DNA from: DATCJA01 sp963814955
GTDB lineage: Bacteria; Acidobacteriota; Vicinamibacteria; Vicinamibacterales; UBA2999
Reading direction: 5' to 3'
Assembly: GCA_963814955.1 (NCBI GenBank)
Contig: CAWFEX010000001.1
Coordinates: forward strand, 124,001-188,000
Length of the DNA stretch: 64,000 bases
Positions 33,899 to 42,052 of this stretch are shown in pieces; position 1 is the first letter of the stretch, and every line of letters starts with the position of its first letter. The translations under genes and the position numbers were made by a program. The notes under the pieces are model-generated. The model had not been told where the DNA came from. It saw nothing but the letters and a program-made list of their open reading frames with translations, and did no database searches.

Positions 33899-35359
33899 AT
33901 GCCGACTCTGAGCATTGCCTTTGCGGCATTTGCCGGTGTCGCATGGGGCATTCTCGGCGGCGCGCTCCCGGGAATCTCGCCGTCGATCACGATGGCGCTG
34001 CTGCTGCCCTTTACGTACGGCATGGATCCGACAAACGCGGTCGTACTCCTCGCGGCCACATACGTCGGAGCGGAATACGGTGGATCGATTCCAGCCATTC
34101 TGATCCGCACTCCCGGCACCAACGCCGCTGCGGCCACGGTCATCGACGGCTACGCCATGAAGGAGCAGGGCAGAGCCGGCGAGGCTCTGGGCATTTCGTT
34201 GTACTCAGGGTTCGTTGGCGGGATCTTCGGTCTCCTCGTGCTGGTGCTGCTGGCCGAGCCACTGTCGTCTGTCGCGCTCGCCTTCACGCCCCCGGCGTAC
34301 TTTGCGCTCGGGGTGCTCGGCCTCAGCGTCATCGGCTCCGTGTCGGGCGATTCGCTGGTGAAAGGGCTGCTCGCCGCTCTTCTCGGGCTGATGATTTCGA
34401 CCATCGGCACCGACCCGGTGACGGGCGTGAGCCGGTTCACCTTCGGAAGCCCGGAGTTGCTCTCGGGAATTCCGCCGATTCTGGTGATGGTGGGGCTGTT
34501 CGCCGTCGGCGAGCTGCTGGCTCAGACCAACGAGCCAGGATGGCAGAAAGCCTCGAGCAGGGAGGCTCGCATCCAATTCCCCCGCCCCGCGATGTGGCGG
34601 AGGATCGCCAGGCCGCAACTGATCGGCTCGATTATGGGAACGTTCGAAGGAATCATGCCCGGTGGCGGCGGCACGATCTCCGCGTTTCTTGCCTACAACG
34701 AAGCACGCCGCTGGTCGTCGCACAAGGAGGAATTCGGCAAAGGCTCCCCGGAAGGGATCGCTGCGCCGGAAGCCGCCAACAACACCGTCGCGTGCACGGC
34801 GCTGGTGCCGATGCTCAGTCTCGGTATCCCGAGCTCGAACTCTTCCGCCGTACTGCTCGGCGGCTTTCTGATTCACGGTCTGATCCCCGGTCCGATGCTG
34901 TTCGTGAAAAATCCCGACGTGGTTAACGGCCTGTTCCTCGGTCTCCTGATCGCGAACGTCGCGATGCTGATCCTCGGATATCTGATCATGGCGCCCTGCC
35001 TGTGGCTGGTGAATCGGCCGAAGCCGTATCTCATGGGCTTCATCTACGCATTCGTCGTCTCCGGTGTCTACGCCATCGAGGCGAGCCTCTTTCACGTAGG
35101 GGTGGCGCTGCTGTTCGGCGTGATCGGATACGCGATGCGCTACTTCAAGGTGCCGTTTCTGCCAATGGTGCTCGGGGTCGTGCTCGGGTTCATGGTCGAG
35201 TCGAACTATCGCCGGGCGCTGGTGCTTTCCGTCGGCGACCACTCGACGTTTGTCCGCGATCCCATTTCAGCCGCTCTTCTCGGTTTCGCGGCGGTGTTCA
35301 TCATCGGCTCTTTGCTGCGTCATGTAATCCCAAACCGGCGCGCGGCTGCGACCACATGA
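33899..35359 (+). CDS. tctA: Tripartite tricarboxylate transporter large membrane subunit
   Basis: Inner-membrane carrier subunit of 486 residues with about 11-12 hydrophobic segments. TctA signatures are clear: WGILGGALPGISPSITMALLLPFTYGMDP at the N-terminus, YGGSIPAILIRTPGTNAAAATVIDGYAM near 60, and the second repeat GIMPGGGGTISAFLAYNEAR and ALVPMLSLGIPSSNSSAVLLG (all quoted in part). It forms the transport channel with TctB and takes substrate from TctC. The stop overlaps the start of the following MmgE/PrpD gene (ATGATG with TGA), so import and catabolism are coupled in one operon. Confidence 0.92.
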   Translation: MPTLSIAFAAFAGVAWGILGGALPGISPSITMALLLPFTYGMDPTNAVVLLAATYVGAEYGGSIPAILIRTPGTNAAAATVIDGYAMKEQGRAGEALGISLYSGFVGGIFGLLVLVLLAEPLSSVALAFTPPAYFALGVLGLSVIGSVSGDSLVKGLLAALLGLMISTIGTDPVTGVSRFTFGSPELLSGIPPILVMVGLFAVGELLAQTNEPGWQKASSREARIQFPRPAMWRRIARPQLIGSIMGTFEGIMPGGGGTISAFLAYNEARRWSSHKEEFGKGSPEGIAAPEAANNTVACTALVPMLSLGIPSSNSSAVLLGGFLIHGLIPGPMLFVKNPDVVNGLFLGLLIANVAMLILGYLIMAPCLWLVNRPKPYLMGFIYAFVVSGVYAIEASLFHVGVALLFGVIGYAMRYFKVPFLPMVLGVVLGFMVESNYRRALVLSVGDHSTFVRDPISAALLGFAAVFIIGSLLRHVIPNRRAAATT

Positions 35360-36711
35360 TGGTTGCCGAAACTGTCGCGGATTGGCTTGCCTCCTTGTCC
35401 CCGGATGATGTGCCAGGCGAGGGAGTGGAGACGGCGCGCAGACTGTTTATTGACGTCGCCGGATTGTGCATTGCGGCCCGCCACGAGCCGTACGTCACAG
35501 CGACGCTTGGCGCCATTGACGCCGGCGTCTGCACCGTCTTTGGCAATCCCGGCTCCTTCGATGCGTTCGGCGCCTCGCTCGTCAACGGAACGGCCGCGCA
35601 CGGTGAAGACTTCGACGACACCTTCGAGGGCGGACCGGTCCATTCAGGCGCCGTCATCATCCCTGCGGTGCTCGCCGCCTGCGAACGCGAGCGCCTCGAC
35701 GGCGGCCGATTTCTCGTTGGCATAGCAGCGGGGGTGGAGCTGATGTGCCGCATGAGCCTGGTTGCCCCGATGGCGACGCACAACGCCGGGTTTCACCCGA
35801 CTGCCGTTTTCGGCGCGCTCGCCTCCGCGGGCGCGGTAGCGGCGGCGCTGCGGTTGCCGCCCAGCACCGCCGCCTCGGCACTCGGTATTGCCGGCAGTAT
35901 GGCGTCGGGCATCATCGAGTACCTCACTGAAGGCACGTGGACCAAGCGCATGCATGCGGGCTGGGCGGCGCAATCGGGAATCCGGGCGGCGTTGATGGCC
36001 CGCAGCGGATTCATCGGGCCGCGCACGGTGTTCGATGGCCGCAACAGTGTGTATCGCGCGTTCGCGCCATCGGTGAAGCCGAACTTCGAGCCTCTGGTCG
36101 GCGATCTTGGCTCACGATGGGTATTGCCAACAATCGCCTTCAAGCCATATCCCTGCGGGACCATGGTGCAGCCGTTCGTCGATTGTGCGATGAAGCTGGC
36201 GGCGGACGGCGTACGCGCAGACGAGGTGCGGGAAATCGTCTGCAAGGTGGCGGAGGGAACCGTGCCGCGGTTATGGGAACCGCTCTCAGACAAACACCGT
36301 CCTCCGACGCCTTACGCCGCCAAGTTCAGCACACCGTTCTGCATGGCGATTGGATTCGTCGGCCGGAAGCTGGGTCTTGCGCAGTTCAGCGAGGAGAGCA
36401 TCCGCAATCCAGAGGCGCTCGGGCTCGCGGCGAAGATCCGATACGAAATCAATCCCGGCGATGAATACCCGCGCAAATTCACGGGTCATTTGAAGGCGAC
36501 TCTCAAGGACGGGACGTTCAGGGAGTATCGGCAGCCGTTCATGCGAGGCGGCGCGGAATCGCCGCTGGCCGACTCAGAGCTGGAATCGAAGTTCATGGAG
36601 AACGTGCGCTACGGAGGGTGGACGACGACGACCGCCGAGCGGTTGCTGGCGGCCGCGAGGACACTGTTCACGCAGCCGACGCTCGGCGTGCTGGAGGAGT
36701 TCCGGGGATGA
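35356..36711 (+). CDS. MmgE/PrpD family protein 2
   Basis: Member of the MmgE/PrpD family (451 residues) distinct from the copy at 9473. Family blocks include LVNGTAAHGEDFDDTFEGGPVHSG near residue 80, FHPTAVFGALASAGAVAAAL near 142, SGIIEYLTEGTWTKRMHAGWAAQSG near 185 and FKPYPCGTMVQPFVD near 262 (in part). The family includes 2-methylcitrate dehydratase, cis-aconitate decarboxylase and iminodisuccinate epimerase; its position directly behind tctCBA suggests that it acts on the imported acid. Either ATG of the ATGATG at 35356 may start translation, both within the tctA stop region. A long heptamer repeat separates it from the next gene. Confidence 0.9.
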   Translation: MMVAETVADWLASLSPDDVPGEGVETARRLFIDVAGLCIAARHEPYVTATLGAIDAGVCTVFGNPGSFDAFGASLVNGTAAHGEDFDDTFEGGPVHSGAVIIPAVLAACERERLDGGRFLVGIAAGVELMCRMSLVAPMATHNAGFHPTAVFGALASAGAVAAALRLPPSTAASALGIAGSMASGIIEYLTEGTWTKRMHAGWAAQSGIRAALMARSGFIGPRTVFDGRNSVYRAFAPSVKPNFEPLVGDLGSRWVLPTIAFKPYPCGTMVQPFVDCAMKLAADGVRADEVREIVCKVAEGTVPRLWEPLSDKHRPPTPYAAKFSTPFCMAIGFVGRKLGLAQFSEESIRNPEALGLAAKIRYEINPGDEYPRKFTGHLKATLKDGTFREYRQPFMRGGAESPLADSELESKFMENVRYGGWTTTTAERLLAAARTLFTQPTLGVLEEFRG

Positions 36712-36722
36712 TAAAGCCGACG

Positions 36723-36821
36723 CAAGTGCAAAGTGCAAACTTCAAAGTGCAAAGTAAGTTTCAAGTCGGCCTGATGTACTTTGAACTTACTTTGCACTTT
36801 GAACTTTGTACTTTGAACTTG
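36723..36821. repeat. Heptamer repeat element H7 (GTGCAAA type)
   Basis: Left arm GTGCAAA-type heptamers, right arm AACTTAC/TTTGCAC/TTTGAAC units in reverse-complement orientation. It ends 8 nt before the SDR start codon at 36830, leaving no Shine-Dalgarno. The left arm is almost the same as that of H6 at 20781. Confidence 0.9.
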
Positions 36822-36829
36822 TTGTGCAC

Positions 36830-37582
36830 ATGACTGCTCCTGCCAACGAACTGGCCGGCCGCGTCGCCATCGTTACCGGCAGTGCGCGCAACATCGGCCG
36901 GGCGATCGCGATGGCGCTTGCGGCCGCCGGAGCGGCGGTCGTCGTCAACGCGCGTCGTGCCGGACGGGATGCCGAGGCCGTGGCCGAAGAAATCCGCGGC
37001 GCCGGCGGGCGCGCGGACGCATGTGTCGCCGACGTGAGCGATCCGGACGCTGCGGCGGCGCTCGTGGCGACGGCGATTCGAAGCTTCGGGCGGCTGGACA
37101 TTCTCGTCAACAACGCGAGCGTTCGCCGTGAAATCGATTTCGCGGATCTCGACTACAAGGAGTGGCGGGACATTCTGGCAACGACGCTCGACGGCGCATA
37201 TCTCTGCAGCCGCGCGGCGCTTCCGCATCTCATCGCATCCGGCGGTGGCGCCATCGTCAATATCGGCGGGTTGTCGTCGCACACCGGCGCACCTCGCCGC
37301 GCACACGTGATCGCGGCGAAGGCGGGACTCGTGGGCCTGACGCGCGCGCTCGCCCACGATCTGGCGCCGCACCACGTCACGGTGAACTGTGTGGCGCCTG
37401 GTCTGGTGGATACCGCCCGATCGGGACCTGAGCCGGCGCACCACAAGTCGTTGGCGACGCCTGTCGGCCGAAAGGGACGTCCCGAGGAGATCGCCGGGCT
37501 CGTGCGGTTTCTCTGTGGGCCGGGCGCGCGATACATCACCGGCCAGACCGTGCACGCCAACGGCGGTATCTACATGGGGTAG
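36830..37582 (+). CDS. SDR-family protein with altered active site
   Basis: Short-chain dehydrogenase/reductase-type protein of 250 residues, FabG-like in overall sequence: cofactor loop TGSARNIGRA near residue 16, NNAS near 94, and a C-terminal ITGQTVHANGGIYMG. The catalytic YxxxK is altered: the Lys is at 164 (AAKAG) but the position of the Tyr is Val160, with His159 before it. Cofactor binding is likely kept, while classic ketoreductase chemistry is doubtful unless His replaces Tyr. The gene follows tctCBA and MmgE/PrpD and may process the same substrate. The ATG at 36830 fits the start of the domain; the region upstream is repeat element H7. Confidence 0.85.
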   Translation: MTAPANELAGRVAIVTGSARNIGRAIAMALAAAGAAVVVNARRAGRDAEAVAEEIRGAGGRADACVADVSDPDAAAALVATAIRSFGRLDILVNNASVRREIDFADLDYKEWRDILATTLDGAYLCSRAALPHLIASGGGAIVNIGGLSSHTGAPRRAHVIAAKAGLVGLTRALAHDLAPHHVTVNCVAPGLVDTARSGPEPAHHKSLATPVGRKGRPEEIAGLVRFLCGPGARYITGQTVHANGGIYMG

Positions 37583-37691
37583 TCGGGTGGGCCGGGTGCC
37601 GCGCGCGGGCTCGACGGATCGCGCGCGGACCCGGCATTGTATAGTTACCCCTCAGCGACGGATCGGTGACCTCTGACATGCGGGGGGAACA

Positions 37692-38081
37692 ATGAAGAAT
37701 TTGAAAAGGGTCACTCCAGTGGCACTAGCGATTGCCATCGGCACCATCGCTCCCGCCTTTGCGCATCACTCCCATGCCATGTTCGATCACGCGCGGGAAA
37801 CCACCGTCACCGGAACAGTCAAGGAGTTCGTCTTCCGGAACCCGCACGTGTACCTCTACGTCGAGGTCAAGAACGACCGTGGCGAGATGGTGACGTACTC
37901 GGTCGAGATGTCGAATATCCCGAACATGATCCGGCAGGGCATCACCCAATCGACCTTCAAGGTCGGCGACATGGTGACTGTCACGGTTCATCCGCTGCGG
38001 GATGGTCGTCCCGGTGGTGATTACGCGACCCTGACAACCGGGGACGGGAGGACCTTCGACCGCGATTCAGACGCGCAGTAG
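37692..38081 (+). CDS. DUF6152-type small secreted protein (copy c)
   Basis: Small secreted protein of 129 residues, close paralogue of copy b at 27745. The signal peptide ends IAPAFA and the mature chain should start HHSHAMFDHARE. The domain has TGTVKEFVFRNPHVYLYVEVK, YSVEMSNIPNMI, ITQSTFKVGDMVTVTVHPL and PGGDYATL. GGGGGGAAC lies before the ATG. The stop is 12 nt before the second ~375-aa secreted protein. The upstream gap (37583-37691) holds a possible TATAGT -10 box at about 37639 and no gene. Confidence 0.85.
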   Translation: MKNLKRVTPVALAIAIGTIAPAFAHHSHAMFDHARETTVTGTVKEFVFRNPHVYLYVEVKNDRGEMVTYSVEMSNIPNMIRQGITQSTFKVGDMVTVTVHPLRDGRPGGDYATLTTGDGRTFDRDSDAQ

Positions 38082-38093
38082 GAGCACTGAGTG

Positions 38094-39221
38094 ATGGCCA
38101 CTCTCGTGACCAAGAGTCGGGCGCTCGGGGTACTCCTGAGTGCATTCGCCCTGACCGTCCCGGCAGCCGCTCAAACGACGATCTTCGATACGCCGGACAT
38201 CCGTCAGGATCGCGATCGCTGGACCGATCCGGCGTACTACCGGAACAACACCGTCGGGCAGCTTCGGGGCATGGCGATCGGGATTGACACCGGTGGGCAA
38301 GGCGGAGGTCAGCGGGCGACGTCGCGGCTTTACGGATCGCAAGGGACTGGCAAGGTCGGAGCGCTGGAGCTCGCGACGCCGTACCCCTACAAGACCGCCG
38401 TCGAACACTATGACGCGTGGTTGAAAGAGGCGCGCGGCGGGACCAAGCACACCAAGGACACCATTCCTGACTGGAGCGGCCGTTGGGCAGGCGGACCCGT
38501 TGGCCTGGGTGGCGGCCCCAACCCGGCCAGCTCTGTCGCCGCACTCCTCACGCCTCCGTACCGCGAATACTTCGTGAGAGAGCTGAGGGCGTACACCGAG
38601 GGTCGGATCTGGTCCGCGGGCTCCATTTGCCTTCCGGGCGGGTTCTTTGGCGCGCTCGAAGCTGAAGAATTCATCGCCACGCCGAGTCGCGTTTGGATCC
38701 TGGGTGCGGGTAACGGCCAAAACTATGTCCGCTGGATCTACACCGATGGCAGCGGACACAGTGCGAAGGAGGCCGAGTTCTCGAAATGGCACGGCGAATC
38801 CATCGGGTTCTGGAACGGCGACACGCTCATCGTTCATACGAACCAGATCCGCGGATGGAAGGGGGGCGTTTCCGAGTTCAGCGACAAACTCGAAACGGTG
38901 GAACGCTATCGACGCGTCGGCAATCGGATCGAGGGTGACATGACGTTGTACGACGCTGAGGTGCTCGTACGTCCCGTGAACGCGAGGATGCGGTACGAGC
39001 TCGATCCCGAAACCCGGCCCGAACTGCGGCCGCTCTACAACACCTGCACGGATACCAACGGCCCGTCTTCCAAGGTGTTCATGGATGAGCGCGGCATTCT
39101 CAACGAGCGTCTACCCGGCGATCCGCTCTACTGGGATACCACGGACCAGCGCCCGTGGCGCACGTATCTGGACGAAAGCGACAAGCGATACGAACAGTAT
39201 CGGAAGACGCAGCGCAAATAG
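38094..39221 (+). CDS. Secreted ~375-aa protein of unknown function (cassette copy 2)
   Basis: Secreted protein of about 375 residues, full-length paralogue of the product at 28136. It has a signal peptide (FALTVPAAAQ), then DIRQDRDRWTDPAYYRNNT, IPDWSGRWAGG, WSAGSICLPGGFFGA, WIYTDGSGHS, GESIGFWNGDTLIVHTNQI, VERYRRVGNRIEGDMTLYD and a C-terminal DPLYWDTTDQRPW (each in part). The same two Cys (SICLPGG, YNTCTDT) are conserved. A GTG 3 nt upstream is an alternative start; TAGGAG lies about 10 nt before. No catalytic motif is recognised. A copy of the double-hairpin element follows its stop. Confidence 0.8.
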   Translation: MATLVTKSRALGVLLSAFALTVPAAAQTTIFDTPDIRQDRDRWTDPAYYRNNTVGQLRGMAIGIDTGGQGGGQRATSRLYGSQGTGKVGALELATPYPYKTAVEHYDAWLKEARGGTKHTKDTIPDWSGRWAGGPVGLGGGPNPASSVAALLTPPYREYFVRELRAYTEGRIWSAGSICLPGGFFGALEAEEFIATPSRVWILGAGNGQNYVRWIYTDGSGHSAKEAEFSKWHGESIGFWNGDTLIVHTNQIRGWKGGVSEFSDKLETVERYRRVGNRIEGDMTLYDAEVLVRPVNARMRYELDPETRPELRPLYNTCTDTNGPSSKVFMDERGILNERLPGDPLYWDTTDQRPWRTYLDESDKRYEQYRKTQRK

Positions 39222-39230
39222 CGCCCGCCT

Positions 39231-39281
39231 GTAGGGCAGGCCTTTACGGCCCGCCTGGCGCGGCGTAAAGCCGCGCCGTAC
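39231..39281. repeat. Double-hairpin dispersed element, copy 3
   Basis: Third copy of the 51-bp unit seen at 2534 and 15449. Here it lies between a plus-strand gene and the end of the convergent DctA-like gene, where it could end transcription. Confidence 0.9.
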
Positions 39282-39293
39282 GTGAGTTTGTCC

Positions 39294-40595
39294 CTACCCC
39301 GCCCGCTCCTCATGACGGACTGGCTGTGGCAGAACAGGTCTGCCGGACAGCTCCGCGGCCAGACGCGTCCGGTCCAGCTCCTTCTCCCATCGGGAAATCA
39401 CAATCGCCGCGACGCCGTTACCGATGAAGTTCGTGGCGGTCCGGATCTCGGCGAGGAACCGATCGACACCGAGGATGAGTGCCAGTCCCGCGACAGGAAT
39501 AGTGGGCACCACGGCGAGAGTGGCCGCGAGCGTGATGAAGCTGCCGCCGAACACGCCGGCCATCCCTTTCGAGGTGAGCATCGCAACGCCGAGCAGCGAG
39601 AACTGTTGCTGCCACGTGAGATCGATATTCATCGCCTGCGCGATGAACATCGACGCCATCGTGAGGTAGATGTTCGTCCCGTCCATGTTGAACGACATTC
39701 CGGAGGGAACGACGAGGCCAACCACCGACTTCGAGCAGCCAATCCGTTCGAGCTTCTGCATCATCGGCACCAGGGCCGACTCCGATGAGGACGTGCCCAG
39801 CACCGTGAGCACTTCGTCCTTCATGTAGAGAATGAAGCGCCAAAGACTGAAGCCGGTCCACGCGGCGATGGCGCCAAGTACGCCGACCACGAAGACAAGG
39901 CACGTCAGGTAATAACCGAAAAGCAGTTTGCCAAGAGGCGCCAGTGCCGCCACCCCGTAGGTGCCGAGCGTGAAGGCCATTGCCGCTCCCGCGCCGACCG
40001 GAGCGAGCTTCATCACGACGTTCATCATTCCAAAGAACACATGCGACGCCTGGCCGAGGAACTGTTGCACCATCTCGCCGCGCCGCCCCAGGCGCGTCAG
40101 TGCGTAGCCGAAGAGAATCGCGATGAACAGCACCTGCAGCATGTCGCCGTTGCCGGAAAAGGCGTCCGCAAAAGTGCGTGGAATGATGTGGAGGATGAAT
40201 TGGGTGGCGCTCTGCGCCGCCGCGGCGTCGGTGTAGGTGGAAACCGATGACGTATCGAGCGTCGAGGGATCGACGTTGAACCCGTCGCCGGGCCGCAGCC
40301 CGTTTACGACGACGAGTCCTATGATCAACGCCAGCGTCGAGACCGCTTCGAAGTACACGATGCTCTTGACGCCGACCCGTCCGACCTTCTTCAGGTCGCC
40401 GGCGCCGCCAATGCCGAGCACGACCGTCAGGAAGATGATCGGCCCGATCAGCATTCTCACCAGGCTGATGAATCCGTCGGCGACCGGCTTGAGCCTCACC
40501 GCCGAGTCGGGCGCAACGACCCCGAAAACGCTTCCCGCGATGATGGCGACGAGAATCCAGAAGTACAGCCGGCGGGTGAGCGCTGCTACGCGCAT
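39294..40595 (-). CDS. Dicarboxylate/amino acid:cation symporter (DctA-like)
   Basis: Inner-membrane carrier of 433 residues of the DAACS family, importing succinate, fumarate and malate, or glutamate/aspartate, with H+ or Na+. Signatures are RMLIGPIIFLTVVLGI near residue 47, the Ser-rich hairpin LGTSSSESALVPMM near 268, and the substrate/cation segment PSGMSFNMDGTNIYLTMA near 297 (in part). The DGTNIYL form of the motif is close to DctA. ATG 40595 has no evident Shine-Dalgarno; repeat element H8 lies 26 nt upstream. It follows the KgtP-like gene on the same strand after a 131-nt gap. Confidence 0.9.
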   Translation of the reverse strand: MRVAALTRRLYFWILVAIIAGSVFGVVAPDSAVRLKPVADGFISLVRMLIGPIIFLTVVLGIGGAGDLKKVGRVGVKSIVYFEAVSTLALIIGLVVVNGLRPGDGFNVDPSTLDTSSVSTYTDAAAAQSATQFILHIIPRTFADAFSGNGDMLQVLFIAILFGYALTRLGRRGEMVQQFLGQASHVFFGMMNVVMKLAPVGAGAAMAFTLGTYGVAALAPLGKLLFGYYLTCLVFVVGVLGAIAAWTGFSLWRFILYMKDEVLTVLGTSSSESALVPMMQKLERIGCSKSVVGLVVPSGMSFNMDGTNIYLTMASMFIAQAMNIDLTWQQQFSLLGVAMLTSKGMAGVFGGSFITLAATLAVVPTIPVAGLALILGVDRFLAEIRTATNFIGNGVAAIVISRWEKELDRTRLAAELSGRPVLPQPVRHEERAG

Positions 40596-40621
40596 GAAGA
40601 CGGCATTGTGGCACCCGCTGA

Positions 40622-40719
40622 CTCAAGTCACAAGTCACAGCCAGTCACAAGTCACAAGTCACAAAGGTTCTGATCTCGTGCGATTTGTGATTGCCTTGTG
40701 CCTTGTGACTTGTGCCTTG
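40622..40719. repeat. Heptamer repeat element H8 (AAGTCAC type)
   Basis: Left arm of AAGTCAC units, partly broken by AGCCAGTCAC, and right arm of GTGACTT/GTGCCTT units in reverse complement. It occupies nearly the whole gap between the KgtP-like and DctA-like genes. Confidence 0.9.
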
Positions 40720-40726
40720 AACGGGG

Positions 40727-42049
40727 TTACTCGTGCCGTCCCATGGCCGAGGCGTGCTTGGTGTCGCGCATGCTGACGTAGACGATCAGCGAGGTGGCGA
40801 TCACCACCGTGAGGTAGTAATAGAACCACCGCTGGTGTCCGATCGACTGGAACCACAACGCGATGGATTCAGCGGTACCGCCGAAGATCGATACCGTGAC
40901 GGCGTAGGGCAGTCCAACACCCGTTGCGCGAACGCTCGTGGGAAAGAGTTCCGCCTTCACAACCGCGTTGATCGACGTATAGCCGGCGACAATCAGCCAG
41001 CCGGCTGCAATCAGAAGAAACGCCATGAACCCGCTTCTGGTCGCTTCCAGCGTGTCCAGCAGCGGAATCGTGAAGATGGTGCCCATCACGCCAAACCAGA
41101 TGAGCAGGGCCTTGCGACCGATCCTGTCGGACAGCGCGCCGTATGCGGGCTGCAGGCACAGCGCGAACAGCAGCGATCCTGCCGTGACCATGGTCGTTTG
41201 AATGTCGTTCAGGCCGACCGACAGGCGCAGGAATTTCTGCATGTAGGTCGTGTACGTATAGAACGCGGTGGTCCCGCCCATCGTCAGACCCACGACGAGC
41301 AGAACCTCTCGCGGGTACTTCGCGAGCGCGCGCATCGAGCTCGTTCGCCGGGGGATCTTCTTCGCGGCGACGAAATCCTCAGTCTCGTGCAGATTGCGGC
41401 GCATGACCAGCGCGGTGATCGCCAGCAAAGCGCCGATGACGAAGGGAATGCGCCAGCCCCAGGCTCGCAGCTGCTCGGGCGTCAGAAAGACCTGCTGCAG
41501 GAGCAGCAGAACCAGAATGGCGCATAGCTGGCCGCCGATGAGCGTGACGTACTGAAAGCTGGAATAGAAACCACGGTGCTTTTCATCCGCCACTTCGCTG
41601 AGGTACGTCGCGCTTGCGCCGTACTCGCCGCCGAGGCTCAGGCCCTGCACCGTGCGCGCAAGACCGAGCAGCACGGGCGCGGCCACGCCGATCGACGCGT
41701 ACGTCGGCGTCACCGCGATCATCAGCGAGCCGAAGCACATGAGCAGCACCGACAGCATCAGCGAGTTGCGCCGGCCGTAGTTGTCTGCGAGATGGCCGAA
41801 CAACCATCCGCCAATCGGACGCACGATGAATCCCAGCGCGAACAGCAGCGCGGCGTTCAACTGCTGGACGACCGGATCGGTGCCAGGAAAGAACGAGCCC
41901 GCGAAATAGAGCGCAAACGCCGCGTACGCATAGAAGTCGTACCACTCCACCAGGTTGCCCACCGACCCGATGAAGATGGCCTTGACGCGACGGCGGACGT
42001 CCGCCAGGTCGAGGTGTTCGTCTTGTGCGACGGCGACGCTTGTCTGCAA
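40727..42049 (-). CDS. MFS transporter, metabolite:H+ symporter type (KgtP-like)
   Basis: Inner-membrane carrier of 440 residues close to the alpha-ketoglutarate permease branch of the major facilitator superfamily. The N-terminus has the branch signature GNLVEWYDFYAYAAFALYFA, then GFIVRPIGGWLFGHLADNYGRR (loop 2-3 motif) near residue 75 and GLSLGGEYGASATYLSE near 138 (in part). It probably imports 2-oxoglutarate or a related dicarboxylate. Translation seems to start at TTG 42049, 3 nt after the stop of the cytochrome c gene, with no ATG before the first helix, so translational coupling is likely. Confidence 0.88.
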   Translation of the reverse strand: MQTSVAVAQDEHLDLADVRRRVKAIFIGSVGNLVEWYDFYAYAAFALYFAGSFFPGTDPVVQQLNAALLFALGFIVRPIGGWLFGHLADNYGRRNSLMLSVLLMCFGSLMIAVTPTYASIGVAAPVLLGLARTVQGLSLGGEYGASATYLSEVADEKHRGFYSSFQYVTLIGGQLCAILVLLLLQQVFLTPEQLRAWGWRIPFVIGALLAITALVMRRNLHETEDFVAAKKIPRRTSSMRALAKYPREVLLVVGLTMGGTTAFYTYTTYMQKFLRLSVGLNDIQTTMVTAGSLLFALCLQPAYGALSDRIGRKALLIWFGVMGTIFTIPLLDTLEATRSGFMAFLLIAAGWLIVAGYTSINAVVKAELFPTSVRATGVGLPYAVTVSIFGGTAESIALWFQSIGHQRWFYYYLTVVIATSLIVYVSMRDTKHASAMGRHE

Positions 42050-42052
42050 GGC

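Noticed and set aside
33837..33911. Small 24-codon reading between tctB and tctA
   Set aside because: No ribosome site, no recognisable sequence, and it overlaps the tctA start.
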